A stretch of DNA of 64,000 bases, taken from assembly GCA_002027195.1 (NCBI GenBank), contig MWJO01000014.1, forward strand, positions 1-64,000. Reading direction: 5' to 3'. Both the position numbers and the translations under genes were made by a program. The DNA comes from Streptomyces sp. GKU 895 (GTDB lineage: Bacteria > Actinomycetota > Actinomycetes > Streptomycetales > Streptomycetaceae). This document shows positions 20,130 to 30,082 of this stretch, piece by piece; the stretch's first letter is position 1, and each line of letters starts with the position of its first letter. The notes beneath the pieces were generated by a model, which had not been told where the DNA came from, ran no database searches, and saw only the letters and a program-made list of their open reading frames with translations.

Positions 20130-21430
20130 CTCTGGGCCCGCAGCAGGGACTGGTACCAGGCGTAGGAGTCCTTCTTGGTCCGCTCCTGCGTCGTGAAGTC
20201 CACGTGCACCAGGCCGAACCGCTGCGCATAGCCCTCGGCCCACTCGAAGTTGTCCATCAGCGACCACACGAAGTAGCCCCGGACGTCGACGCCCGCCTCC
20301 ACCGCCCGGTGCAGCGCGCGCACATGGCTGTCGAGGTAGTCGATCCTGGCGCGGTCGTGCAGGCCCTCGTAGGAGCAGCCGTTCTCCGTGATGACCACGG
20401 GCGGGAGCCGGTCGCCGTAGCGGGTGTGGAAGGTCGTCAGGAGTTCCGTCAGGGCCTCCGGGACCACCGGCCACCCGAAGTCCGTGACCGGGACGTCCTC
20501 GATCTCCTGGACGGAGAAGGGGAGTTCGGCCGGGATCGTCAGCCCGCCGAACTCGATGTCCTCGCCCTGCGGGGCGCCCACCTTGGTCGGCGCGTAGTAG
20601 TTGACGCCGTAGAAGTCCAGCGGCTCGGAGATGACCTTGAGGTCCGACGCCACGTCGCCCGGCATCAGGTCGCCCAGCCCGTCCGGGTATTCGCCCAGCA
20701 GGATCGGCTCGGCGAACAGCCGGTTGAGCAGCAGGTCGTAGAACGCCGCCGCCTCCAGGTCCGGCTGCTCCTGCGAGGCGGGCCAGGTCGGGCCGTGGGA
20801 GTTGGCGATGCCGATGTCCGCGGCGCCGGAGGCGCGCAGGGCCTGGACGCCGAGACCGTGGGCGAGGAGCAGATGGTGGGCGACCGGCAGTGCGTCGAAC
20901 ATCAGCCGCTTGCCGGGGGCGTGGGCGCCCAGCGCATGACCGAACAGGGTGTGTTCGGCGGGCTCGTTGATCGTGATCCACTTCTGCACCCGGTCACCGA
21001 GCCGCTCGGCGACGACCGCGACGTACTCCGCGAAACGCGCCGCCGTGTCCCGCTCCAGCCAGTCGAGGCCGACCGGCAGGTCCCAGTGGAACAGGGTCGG
21101 GACCGGGCGGACGCCCGCCGCGCAGAGCTCGTCGACCAGCCGGTCGTAGAAGTCCAGGCCGCCGGGGGCGTTCGCCCTCGGCCAGGAGACCGAGAAGCGG
21201 TACGCGTCCACGCCCAGGTCGGCCAGGAGCGCCACGTCCTCGCGGTAGCGGTGGTAGTGGTCGCAGGCCGTCGCCGCCGTCGAGCCGTCCTTCACCCGGC
21301 CCGGCTCGGCGGTGAACGCGTCCCACACGGAGGGCTCGCGCAGCTCCGTCGCGCCCTCGATCTGATGGGCCGAGGTCGAGACGCCCCAGAGGAAGCCGGC
21401 CGGGAACTCGGGTATCGCGTTGGTCGCCAT
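20126..21430 (-). CDS. bgl: GH1 beta-glucosidase
   Basis: Cytosolic family 1 glycoside hydrolase of 434 residues, cleaving beta-glucosides with retention. The acid/base Glu is E156 in WITINEP and the nucleophile is E349 in VVITENG. The N-terminal FPAGFLWGVSTSAHQIEGA motif and the C-terminal YFVWSLMDNFEWAEGY segment are typical. No signal peptide is seen, so the substrate must be imported, plausibly by the MFS gene that overlaps its 3' end. ATG 21430 is chosen because the SD (AAGGATG) lies 9-12 bases before it; ATG 21442 touches the SD. A palindrome at 21443-21459 covers the SD region. Confidence 0.93.
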   Translation of the reverse strand: MATNAIPEFPAGFLWGVSTSAHQIEGATELREPSVWDAFTAEPGRVKDGSTAATACDHYHRYREDVALLADLGVDAYRFSVSWPRANAPGGLDFYDRLVDELCAAGVRPVPTLFHWDLPVGLDWLERDTAARFAEYVAVVAERLGDRVQKWITINEPAEHTLFGHALGAHAPGKRLMFDALPVAHHLLLAHGLGVQALRASGAADIGIANSHGPTWPASQEQPDLEAAAFYDLLLNRLFAEPILLGEYPDGLGDLMPGDVASDLKVISEPLDFYGVNYYAPTKVGAPQGEDIEFGGLTIPAELPFSVQEIEDVPVTDFGWPVVPEALTELLTTFHTRYGDRLPPVVITENGCSYEGLHDRARIDYLDSHVRALHRAVEAGVDVRGYFVWSLMDNFEWAEGYAQRFGLVHVDFTTQERTKKDSYAWYQSLLRAQR

Positions 21431-21442
21431 GGGCGGGATCAT

Positions 21443-21459
21443 CCTTACCGGCGGTAAGG
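21443..21459. promoter_or_regulatory. Palindrome CCTTACC-GGC-GGTAAGG upstream of the GH1 gene
   Basis: A 17-base inverted repeat with perfect 7-base arms lies immediately before the start and includes the AAGG of the ribosome-binding site. It is a likely repressor operator for the GH1-MFS operon. No regulator gene is adjacent. Confidence 0.5.
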
Positions 21460-21488
21460 GAAGTCAACGCCCCAGCGTGAACTGCCCG

Positions 21489-21755
21489 TTACGCTCCTTC
21501 CTTCAGGACCCGCGAGATCAGCTCCCGCTGCTCCTCGGTGAGCCGGGGGTCGGCCGCGTAGACCGTCCTCCCGTTCACCGTGATCTCGTAGCTGAATCCG
21601 TCGGGGACCCCGACGGGCGGGATGTGCCGCCCGTCGGAGACCGCCTTCTCGGCCAGGGCTCGCCATTCGGGTGCGTCGGGCCGCCCCGAGGTGTCCACCT
21701 CGGCGCTGCGCTCGATGCCCGCGAATCCGCCCGTGCGCCTCACTCGAATACGCAT
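21489..21755 (-). CDS. Emfourin-type protease inhibitor
   Basis: 88-residue cytosolic protein matching the emfourin (M4in) family, inhibitors of protealysin-like M4 metalloproteases. It has the family opening MRIRVRRTGGFAGIERSAEV, the central GFSYEITVNGRTVY beta strands, and the C-terminal helix LTEEQRELISRVLKEG. It lies 21 bases downstream of the M4 protease gene on the same strand, the standard protease-inhibitor arrangement. No clear SD precedes ATG 21755; translation may rely on coupling or on a short promoter-like TACTACACA just upstream. Confidence 0.85.
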   Translation of the reverse strand: MRIRVRRTGGFAGIERSAEVDTSGRPDAPEWRALAEKAVSDGRHIPPVGVPDGFSYEITVNGRTVYAADPRLTEEQRELISRVLKEGA

Positions 21756-21776
21756 GGGACCGTGTGTAGTACGGAT

Positions 21777-22850
21777 TTACGCCGTGCGCACCCCGACCTG
21801 CTCCCACGCCTTCAGCACGGCCTGGAGTTCCTCGCCCTCCTGGTAGCGGGCCTTGGCCGCGGCCACCGTCAGCGTCGCGAAGTCCGTGAACAGCGCGTCC
21901 TTCTTCAGCTGCCCGCCGGTCAGCACGTCGTACCAGATCTGCCCCGCCCGCTCCCAGGCGTGGCCGCCGAGGGTGGTGGCGACGATGCAGAACGCGTGGT
22001 TGGGGATGCCGGAGTTGATGTGGACGCCGCCGTTGTCGCGGCCGGTGCGGACGTAGTCGTCCATCGTCGCGGGCTGCGGGTCCTTGCCGAGGACGTCGTC
22101 GTCGTACGCCGTGCCCGGCTCCTTCATGGAGCGCAGTGCCTTGCCCGTGACGCGCGGGGCGAGCAGGCCCGCGCCGATCAGCCAGTCGGCCTCGGCGGCG
22201 GTCTGGCCGAGGGTGTACTGCTTGATGAGGGAGCCGAAGACGTCGGACATCGACTCGTTGAGCGCGCCGGACTGGCCGAAGTAGGTCAGGTTGGCGGTGT
22301 ACTGCGTGACGCCGTGGGTGAGTTCGTGGCCGATGACGTCGATCGGGATGGTGAAGTCGAGGAAGATCTCGCCGTCCCCGTCGCCGAACACCATCTGCTC
22401 GCCGTTCCAGAAGGCGTTGTTGTAGTCCCGGTCGTAGTGGACCGTCGCGTCGAGCGGGAGGCCGCTTCCGTCGATGGAGTCGCGTGCGTAGGCGTTGAGG
22501 TACAGCTCGAAGGTGGCGCCGAGGCCCGCGTAGGCGCGGTTGACCGTGGCGTCCTTGCCGGGTTCCGAGCCCTCGGCGCGGACCTTCTTGCCGGGCAGCT
22601 CGGTGCGGTGCCTGGCGTCGTAGAGGGTGCGGTGCGGCTTGCCGGCCTCCGCGCCGAGCGGCGCGGCGACGGACGGGGCGCCGATGACCGTGGTCAGACG
22701 GCGGTGGGTGCGCTCGAAGGCGTCGCGCTCCAGGGTCTTGCGCGCGGGATCGGCGAGCGCGGGGTCCTCGGCCTGGGCCAGCTTGTCGAGGACGTGCGGC
22801 GGTACGACGGTGCAGAAGACGGGCTCGAAGCCCCCGTTGGTCTTCGTCAT
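21777..22850 (-). CDS. Protealysin-like M4 metalloprotease, no signal peptide
   Basis: Thermolysin-family zinc protease of 357 residues. The zinc site GHELTHGVTQY, the third ligand in GALNESMSDVFG and the catalytic His in NGGVHINSGIPNHAF are all intact. Instead of a secretion signal and long FTP propeptide, it has a short N-terminal precursor with VVPPHVLDKLA, the PPxxL-like motif of protealysins. It should be made in the cytosol and may leave by an unconventional route. ATG 22850 has an AAGGG SD; GTG 22859 is an alternative. The downstream emfourin-type inhibitor probably protects the producing cell from its activity. Confidence 0.9.
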   Translation of the reverse strand: MTKTNGGFEPVFCTVVPPHVLDKLAQAEDPALADPARKTLERDAFERTHRRLTTVIGAPSVAAPLGAEAGKPHRTLYDARHRTELPGKKVRAEGSEPGKDATVNRAYAGLGATFELYLNAYARDSIDGSGLPLDATVHYDRDYNNAFWNGEQMVFGDGDGEIFLDFTIPIDVIGHELTHGVTQYTANLTYFGQSGALNESMSDVFGSLIKQYTLGQTAAEADWLIGAGLLAPRVTGKALRSMKEPGTAYDDDVLGKDPQPATMDDYVRTGRDNGGVHINSGIPNHAFCIVATTLGGHAWERAGQIWYDVLTGGQLKKDALFTDFATLTVAAAKARYQEGEELQAVLKAWEQVGVRTA

Positions 22851-23065
22851 GCCCGGCACCCTTGCACTGCGTTATTCCGGTGTCACTACCCGCAACCATG
22901 ATTGGTGAAATATGCGGACAGGGAGCGGCACGCTCCGTGACGAAGTGGTATGACGACGTGGCGTGGCGCACTTTTTGTCCGGTTCCCTGGTTATTCGTCG
23001 CCCGGGTCCCGCATGCTGATACAGCGCCCCGCATCCGAACCGGCTCGGCTAGCATGCTTCGCATC

Positions 23066-23113
23066 ATGCGTTTCGGGCTGCTTCTTCTTAGCTGCCGCGG
23101 CGAGGGCCTGTAG
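23066..23113 (+). CDS. leuL: leuA leader peptide (attenuator), 15 residues
   Basis: The short frame translates as MRFGLLLLSCRGEGL. Four consecutive leucine codons (CTG CTT CTT CTT) plus a terminal Leu make it a sensor of Leu-tRNA supply, matching the leucine attenuators described for actinobacterial leuA genes. A TAGCAT hexamer (23050-23055) about 10 bases upstream suggests transcription starts very near the ATG, so the leader peptide would have little or no 5' UTR. It ends 81 bases before leuA. I did not resolve the alternative RNA stems. Confidence 0.85.
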   Translation: MRFGLLLLSCRGEGL

Positions 23114-23179
23114 TCCAGGTCGACTCCCTCCCCGCGGAGCTTGGCGTTGCGTCGTCGGCCGTCCTTCCGGACACCCTGA

Positions 23180-24916
<1,737 letters not shown>

Positions 24917-25173
24917 GAGGGTGCCTCGCGGGGTGGTGTGGCGGGTGCGGCGCCGTTGTGGCTGGTCGCGCGTCCCGCCGCCTAGGCCCACTCTTCCCCG
25001 CCGGCGTTTCCCAGGTCCCGTCCGCCTGTCGTCCAGCGGGCGGGCCCGTTTGTTTTCGGCCATCTCCTCGTGCAGTCACGGAAGGTCTCGTCCAGGGTGC
25101 TGCTGGGGTCTCCGATGTGGCTAACATCACGCCAGCGCGGCGATGTTGCCGTGCGGTTACGCGGAGGTGTGAC
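24917..25173. other. Intergenic region between leuA and the TerB-like gene
   Basis: 257 bases. It holds no convincing gene. The 3' part is less GC-rich (GATGTGGCTAACATCACG at about 25113-25130) and probably contains the promoter of the next gene. No strong rho-independent terminator was seen for leuA. Confidence 0.4.
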
Positions 25174-25870
25174 GTGCTGCCAGGACGGGGACGAAACGAC
25201 CGTGTCGTCAGGCCTGCGCGCATGCTGGGCACGCGTACCGCATGGACGCCCGTGGGCGACGGGGAGTTCTTCTGCCCCGGCTGCGGCGGGGACCGCAACT
25301 ACCAGCGGCTGACCGGCCGCCGCCGCTTCACCCTCCTCGGAGTTCCGGTGCTGCCGCGCGGTGAGACCGGGCCGGTCGTCGAATGCGCCGCCTGCTGCCG
25401 CCACTTCGGCACCGACGTCCTCGACCATCCGACCACCACCCGCTTCTCCGCGATGCTCCGCGACGCCGTCCACACCGTCGCCCTCGCGGTCCTCGCCGCG
25501 GGCGGCACCTGTTCGCGTACGGCGCTGGAGGCGGCCGCCGCCACGGTCCGCGCCGCCGGGTTCGACGACTGCACGGAGGACCAGCTCGGCGCGCTGGTGG
25601 AGGCGCTGGCCGCCGACACCGGGCGGGTCTTCGGCGAGCCCTGCGGGGCGGGGCTGGCGATCGAACTGCACGAGGCGCCTGGACCCCCTGGCACCGCATC
25701 TGGCACCGGCCGGGCGGGAGTCGATCCTGCTCCAGGGCGCCCGGATCGCCCTGGCCGACGGGCCCTACACCCCCGCCGAGCGCGATGCGCTGGCCACGGT
25801 CGGCGCCGCCCTCACCATCTGCGCCGACGACGTCACGCGGCTGCTGGCCGCGGCGCGGACACCGTCGTAA
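25174..25870 (+). pseudogene. TerB-like tellurite-resistance family protein with zinc ribbon, frameshifted
   Basis: The N-terminal part has a zinc ribbon (FFCPGCGGDRNYQR ... VECAACCRHFGTDVLDHPTT), followed by an all-helical TerB-like region (MLRDAVHTVALAVLAAGG). The frame breaks at 25678-25679, where GAGGCGCCTGGACC carries one extra C compared with the expected GAGGCGCTGGACC. The correct frame then reads LDPLAPHLAPAGRES, LLQGARIALADGPYTPAE and ends LLAAARTPS at 25870. The break has the same GCGC(C)T context as in the CorC-like gene. GTG 25174 has a GGAGG SD at 6 bases; ATG 25222 is an alternative. Confidence 0.77.
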
Positions 25871-25879
25871 GCCCCGCAG

Positions 25880-25895
25880 TACTCCCCAGGGAGTA
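25880..25895. promoter_or_regulatory. TACTCCC-CA-GGGAGTA palindrome upstream of the MMPL operon
   Basis: Perfect inverted repeat with 7-base arms and a 2-base centre, 122 bases before the MMPL start. It is a plausible binding site for the LuxR-type response regulator encoded downstream in the same operon (inference). Confidence 0.45.
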
Positions 25896-26016
25896 ATCGG
25901 GGGCCCGTACCGCCCTGCGTAGTAACCCCCAACTCGCCCTTGCGCGCGACGATTCGAGGTCCCCGCGCCGGGAGTCTGGACACGACCCAGACATCCGACC
26001 GGAGGGAGGCCCGTCG

Positions 26017-28104
26017 ATGGGGGCCGCAAGGACATCCGCACGACGACGGCGTGCCGTGCCCTGGGTGCTGCTCGGGCTGTGGATCGCCGTGCTGGCGATC
26101 GCCTCGCCGTTCGCCTCGAAGCTCGCCGACGTCCAGCACGACCGGGCCGTCGACTATCTGCCCGCGAGCGCCGACTCGACGCAGGTCGCCAGGATCCAGG
26201 ACCGGCTGCCGGGTGGCGAGGCCACCGAGATGGTCGTCGTCTACCACCGCGACAGCGGACTGACCGCCGCCGACAAGGCCACCGCCGCCCGGCAGATCGA
26301 GCGGATCGCCGGGGCGCACCAGCTCACCGGCAGGCCTCAGGGCGTCCCCTCCAAGGACGGCACCACCCTGATGTACCCGGTGGCGAGCACCGAGCCGGGC
26401 ACCGACGAGAAGGCCCGCGACGCGCTCGTCGACGACGTACGGGACATCGCGCACGGCGAGGGCGGTCTGAGCGTCGACGTGGGCGGCCCGGGGGCGCTCC
26501 AGACCGACGCCGCCGAGGTCTACAACGCGCTCGGCGGGCCGCTGCTCTACACCACGGCCGGGGTCGTCGCGCTGCTGCTGATCCTGATCTACCGCAGCCC
26601 GGTCCTGTGGCTGGTGCCCCTCGTCGTCGCCGGCCTCGCCGACTATCTGTCGATGGGCGTGGCCTACGGCGTCCACCAGGCGTTCGGCACCGCCGTGACC
26701 GGCGCGAGCTCCGGCATCATGACGATCCTCGTGTTCGGCGCGGGCACCGACTACGCACTGCTGCTCGTCTCCCGGTACCGCGAGGAGCTGCGGCGCTTCG
26801 AGCGGCCGTACGACGCGATGGCCGCCGCGCTCAAGGGCTGCGGCCCCGCGGTGCTGGCGTCCTCCGGCACGGTCGCGGCGGGCCTGCTGTGCCTGCTCGC
26901 CGCCGATCTCAACTCCAGCCGCGGCATGGGCCCGCTCGGCACGGTCGGCATCCTGTGCGCGCTGGCCGCCATGCTGACCCTGCTGCCCTCGGTCCTGGTG
27001 CTGCTCGGCCGCCGCGTCTTCTGGCCGCTCGTGCCGCGCTACGGCAGCACGCCCAAGGCCCGCCGGTCGCTGTTCGCGGCGATGGGCAGCTCCGCCGAGC
27101 GGCGGCCCCTGGCCGTCCTCGCCTCCGGCGCGGTCCTGCTGGGAGCGCTGGCGCTCGGGGTGCTGAACCTGCCCGGCGCCCTCAAGCAGGAAGACTCCTT
27201 CACCACGAAGCCCGACGCGGTCGCCGCCATGGAAACCCTGGCCGAGGCCTACCCCGAGCAGGGCACCCAGCCGCTCACCGTCCTCGCCCCCACCGACCGG
27301 GCCGACACCGTGCTCGGGGAGGTCAAGAACACCCAGGGGGTCGCCTCGGCGGAGCGCGGGCGCAGCGGGGACGGCTGGACGGAGATCTCGGTCACCACGA
27401 CCGCCGCACCCCAGTCGGCGGGCGAGACGGCGACCATCGAGGCCCTGCGCGACCGCCTCGACGACGCGCTGGTCGGCGGCGCCAGCGCCCAGCAGCTCGA
27501 CCTCGCCGACACCAACGCCCGTGACCGCATGATCGTCGTACCGCTCGTCCTCGTCTCCGTCCTGCTGATCCTGGTCGCGCTGCTGCGGTCGCTGGTCGCG
27601 CCGCTGATCCTGGTCGGCGCGGTGGTCGCGGTGTGGGGTGCGGCGCTCGGCATCGGCGGGCTGGTCTTCGGGCCGGTCTTCGGCTTCGAGGGCACGGACC
27701 CGGGGCTCGGCCTGCTGTCCTTCGTCTTCCTGGTGGCACTCGGCGTCGACTACGGCATCTTCCTGATGCACCGGATGCGGGAGGAGTCGCTGAACGGCAC
27801 CGAACCGGTGGCGGCGGCGCTGACCGCGCTGCGCACGACCGGCGGCGTCATCGCCTCCGCCGGGCTGGTCCTCGCCGCGACCTTCGCGGTGCTCACCAAC
27901 ATGCCGCTGGTCAGCCTCGTCGAGCTCGGCTTCGTCATCGCCGTCGGCGTCCTGCTCGACACCTTCCTGGTCCGCACCTATCTGGTGACCAGCGCCGCCG
28001 TCGCGCTGCGCCGGAAGGTGTGGTGGCCGGGCGCCCTGTCCCGCGACCCCGGGCCGCCGGCCCCGCCGAAGGAGCCGGAGCCCGTGGTGGCGGTGACGCA
28101 CTGA
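26017..28104 (+). CDS. MMPL family (RND-like) membrane exporter
   Basis: 695-residue inner-membrane transporter of the MMPL/RND superfamily, usually exporting lipids or hydrophobic molecules. One N-terminal helix is followed by an external domain (about 40-180), five helices, a second external domain (about 390-500) and a second five-helix bundle. The duplicated proton-relay motifs GAGTDYALLLVSRYREEL and ALGVDYGIFLMHRMREE are both present. ATG 26017 has SD GGAGGGAGG. It is followed by a two-component system, which probably controls it through the palindrome at 25880-25895. Confidence 0.92.
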   Translation: MGAARTSARRRRAVPWVLLGLWIAVLAIASPFASKLADVQHDRAVDYLPASADSTQVARIQDRLPGGEATEMVVVYHRDSGLTAADKATAARQIERIAGAHQLTGRPQGVPSKDGTTLMYPVASTEPGTDEKARDALVDDVRDIAHGEGGLSVDVGGPGALQTDAAEVYNALGGPLLYTTAGVVALLLILIYRSPVLWLVPLVVAGLADYLSMGVAYGVHQAFGTAVTGASSGIMTILVFGAGTDYALLLVSRYREELRRFERPYDAMAAALKGCGPAVLASSGTVAAGLLCLLAADLNSSRGMGPLGTVGILCALAAMLTLLPSVLVLLGRRVFWPLVPRYGSTPKARRSLFAAMGSSAERRPLAVLASGAVLLGALALGVLNLPGALKQEDSFTTKPDAVAAMETLAEAYPEQGTQPLTVLAPTDRADTVLGEVKNTQGVASAERGRSGDGWTEISVTTTAAPQSAGETATIEALRDRLDDALVGGASAQQLDLADTNARDRMIVVPLVLVSVLLILVALLRSLVAPLILVGAVVAVWGAALGIGGLVFGPVFGFEGTDPGLGLLSFVFLVALGVDYGIFLMHRMREESLNGTEPVAAALTALRTTGGVIASAGLVLAATFAVLTNMPLVSLVELGFVIAVGVLLDTFLVRTYLVTSAAVALRRKVWWPGALSRDPGPPAPPKEPEPVVAVTH

Positions 28105-28164
28105 ACGGAACCGACCGGCGCCCCTCCTCTCCCGGAGGGCGCGTCCCGTCGGAGGATGACCCCC

Positions 28165-29412
28165 ATGCACCCCACCACGACCCCGGTGCGGCCACGCCTC
28201 GGCGAACGCGTCACGGCGACGCTCACCCGCGACCCCAGGACCGCGCCGCACGCCACCCGCAACGACGCGGTGCTGGCGGCCGTACTCGCCGGCCTCGCCG
28301 CGGTCCTGGCGGCCTTCACCGACACGCTCCGCCACCCCGACGCCCTGGGCTGGACCCTTCTCCTCGCCGCCCACGTGCCGCTGGTGTGGCGCCGGCGGCG
28401 GCCGCTGCCGGTGCTGGCCGCGGTGGTGGTGCTCGTCATCCCCTACCACGCCCTCGACAACAACCACGGCGCGCCCGTCCCCGCCTCGCTCGTCGCGCTC
28501 TACACGGTCACCGTCACCCAGCGCCCCGCCCGCTCGATCCTGGTCGGCGCCGCGGGCCTCGCCGTCTCCCTGACCGTGATGCTCACCTTCGGCGACCACA
28601 AACAGGCCTCCGACCTGGTGCGCACCTACGGCTGGGTGCTGGCCGTCCTCTTCATCGGCATCGACGTCCGCTACTACCGCCAGTACGTCGCCTCCCTCGT
28701 CGAACGCGCCGAGCGGGCCGAACGCACCCGCGAGGAGGAGGCGCGGCGCCGGGTCGCGGAGGAGCGCCTGCGGATCGCCCGCGACCTGCACGACCTCCTC
28801 GCCCACACCATCACCCTCATCGGCGTCCAGACCTCGGTGGCCGCGCACGTCCTGGCCGCCGACCCCGAGCGCCTGGACCGGGAGACGATCGCCAAGGCCC
28901 TCAACGACATCGCCGACACCTGCCGCACCGCCCGCGGCGAACTGCGCACGACGCTGGAGGTGCTGCGCGAACAGGGCGCCGCCGGGGAGACGCGCGGCCC
29001 GCTGCCCGGCCTCGACGGCGTCCCCGACCTGGTGGAGGCGGCACGGCTGGCGGGCGCGCGGGTCACCCAGACGGTACGGACGGGCGAGACGACCCCGCCC
29101 GCCGTGGGGGCAGCGGCCTACCGCATCGTCCAGGAGGCACTGACCAACGCGGTGCGGCACGCGGGGGCGGAGCCGGTGGTACGGGTGGAGGTGTACGAGG
29201 AGCAGGGCGCCCTGCGGCTGGCGGTCACGGACGACGGGGCGGGAGACACGGGTGCCGGCGGTTCTTCGGACGGCGGCGGATTCGGGCTGGTCGGGATGCG
29301 GGAGAGGGCCCGCAGCGTGGGTGGCACACTCGACGCGGGGCCGCGGGCCGGGGGCGGTTTCGAGGTGACGGCGGTGCTGCCGCTGCGGGGTGCTCTGGAG
29401 GGGGCCGGATGA
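28165..29412 (+). CDS. Two-component sensor histidine kinase (NarL/HisKA_3 type)
   Basis: About 415-residue membrane kinase: five or so N-terminal hydrophobic segments (residues about 25-160), a short coiled linker rich in Arg/Glu (ERAERTREEEARRR), the phospho-acceptor helix RIARDLHDLLAHTITL, and an HATPase_c domain with YRIVQEALTNAVRHA and GFGLVGMRERARSVGG. ATG 28165 is preferred over 28156 because GGAGG sits 9 bases before it. Its stop overlaps the ATG of the response regulator. The signal is unknown; the operon suggests membrane or lipid stress. Confidence 0.92.
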   Translation: MHPTTTPVRPRLGERVTATLTRDPRTAPHATRNDAVLAAVLAGLAAVLAAFTDTLRHPDALGWTLLLAAHVPLVWRRRRPLPVLAAVVVLVIPYHALDNNHGAPVPASLVALYTVTVTQRPARSILVGAAGLAVSLTVMLTFGDHKQASDLVRTYGWVLAVLFIGIDVRYYRQYVASLVERAERAERTREEEARRRVAEERLRIARDLHDLLAHTITLIGVQTSVAAHVLAADPERLDRETIAKALNDIADTCRTARGELRTTLEVLREQGAAGETRGPLPGLDGVPDLVEAARLAGARVTQTVRTGETTPPAVGAAAYRIVQEALTNAVRHAGAEPVVRVEVYEEQGALRLAVTDDGAGDTGAGGSSDGGGFGLVGMRERARSVGGTLDAGPRAGGGFEVTAVLPLRGALEGAG

Positions 29413-30077
29413 CGATCCGCGTACTGCTTGCGGACGACCAGACGCTCGTACGGGCCGCGTTCGCGATGCTCGTCGAGTCGGCGGGGGACATGGAGGTCGT
29501 GGGCGAGGCCGGTACCGGCCGGGAGGCGGTGGAACTGGCCCGGGGCGCGTGTGCCGACCTGATCGTGATGGACATCCGGATGCCGGACCTCGACGGCATC
29601 GAGGCGACCCGGCTGATCGCGGCGGACCCCGACCTGGCCGGGGTGAAGGTGCTGGTCCTCACGACGTACGACACGGACGAGAACATCGTGGAGGCGCTCC
29701 GGGCCGGGGCGTCGGGGTTCCTGGTGAAGGACACGAGGCCGGCGGAGATGCTGGAGGCGATCCGGACGGTGGCGGCGGGGGAGTCGCTGCTGTCACCCGG
29801 GCCGACCGCGCGGTTGATCGCGCGCCTGCTGAGCAGTCCGACCGCGGCGACGCCGGTGTCGGGTGGGCCGGAGTGCCTGTCCGAGCGGGAGCGGGAAGTG
29901 CTGACGCTGGTGGGGCGGGGGCTCAACAACGCCGAGATCGGGGAGGCGTTGGGGCTGAGCCCGCTCACCGCGAAGACCCATGTCAGCCGGATCATGGGGA
30001 AGTTGGGGGCGCGGGACCGGGCGCAGTTGGTGATCGTGGCGTACGAGTCCGGGATGGTGACGCCCGGGGGCGTGTAG
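29409..30077 (+). CDS. LuxR/NarL-type response regulator
   Basis: 222-residue regulator. The receiver domain has the acidic pair in LLADDQ, the phosphorylated Asp in LIVMDIRMPDLDG and the conserved Lys in GFLVKDT. The GerE-type helix-turn-helix is CLSEREREVLTLVGRGLNNA ... LSPLTAKTHVSRIMGKLGARDR. The start overlaps the kinase stop (ATGA). Probably binds the palindrome in front of the MMPL gene and controls the three-gene operon. Confidence 0.93.
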   Translation: MTIRVLLADDQTLVRAAFAMLVESAGDMEVVGEAGTGREAVELARGACADLIVMDIRMPDLDGIEATRLIAADPDLAGVKVLVLTTYDTDENIVEALRAGASGFLVKDTRPAEMLEAIRTVAAGESLLSPGPTARLIARLLSSPTAATPVSGGPECLSEREREVLTLVGRGLNNAEIGEALGLSPLTAKTHVSRIMGKLGARDRAQLVIVAYESGMVTPGGV

Positions 30078-30082
30078 GCGTC

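Noticed and set aside
22923-22937. GGAGCG-GCA-CGCTCC inverted repeat as a CebR-type operator
   Set aside because: Shorter and spaced differently from TGGGAGCGCTCCCA; its place between the protease and leuA gives no sugar link.
25765-29160. Very long open frame on the minus strand (over 1100 codons) opposite the MMPL and kinase genes
   Set aside because: It is an antisense shadow caused by third-position GC bias; the composition is Arg/Gly/Asp/His-rich without any domain, and the plus-strand genes have full motif sets.
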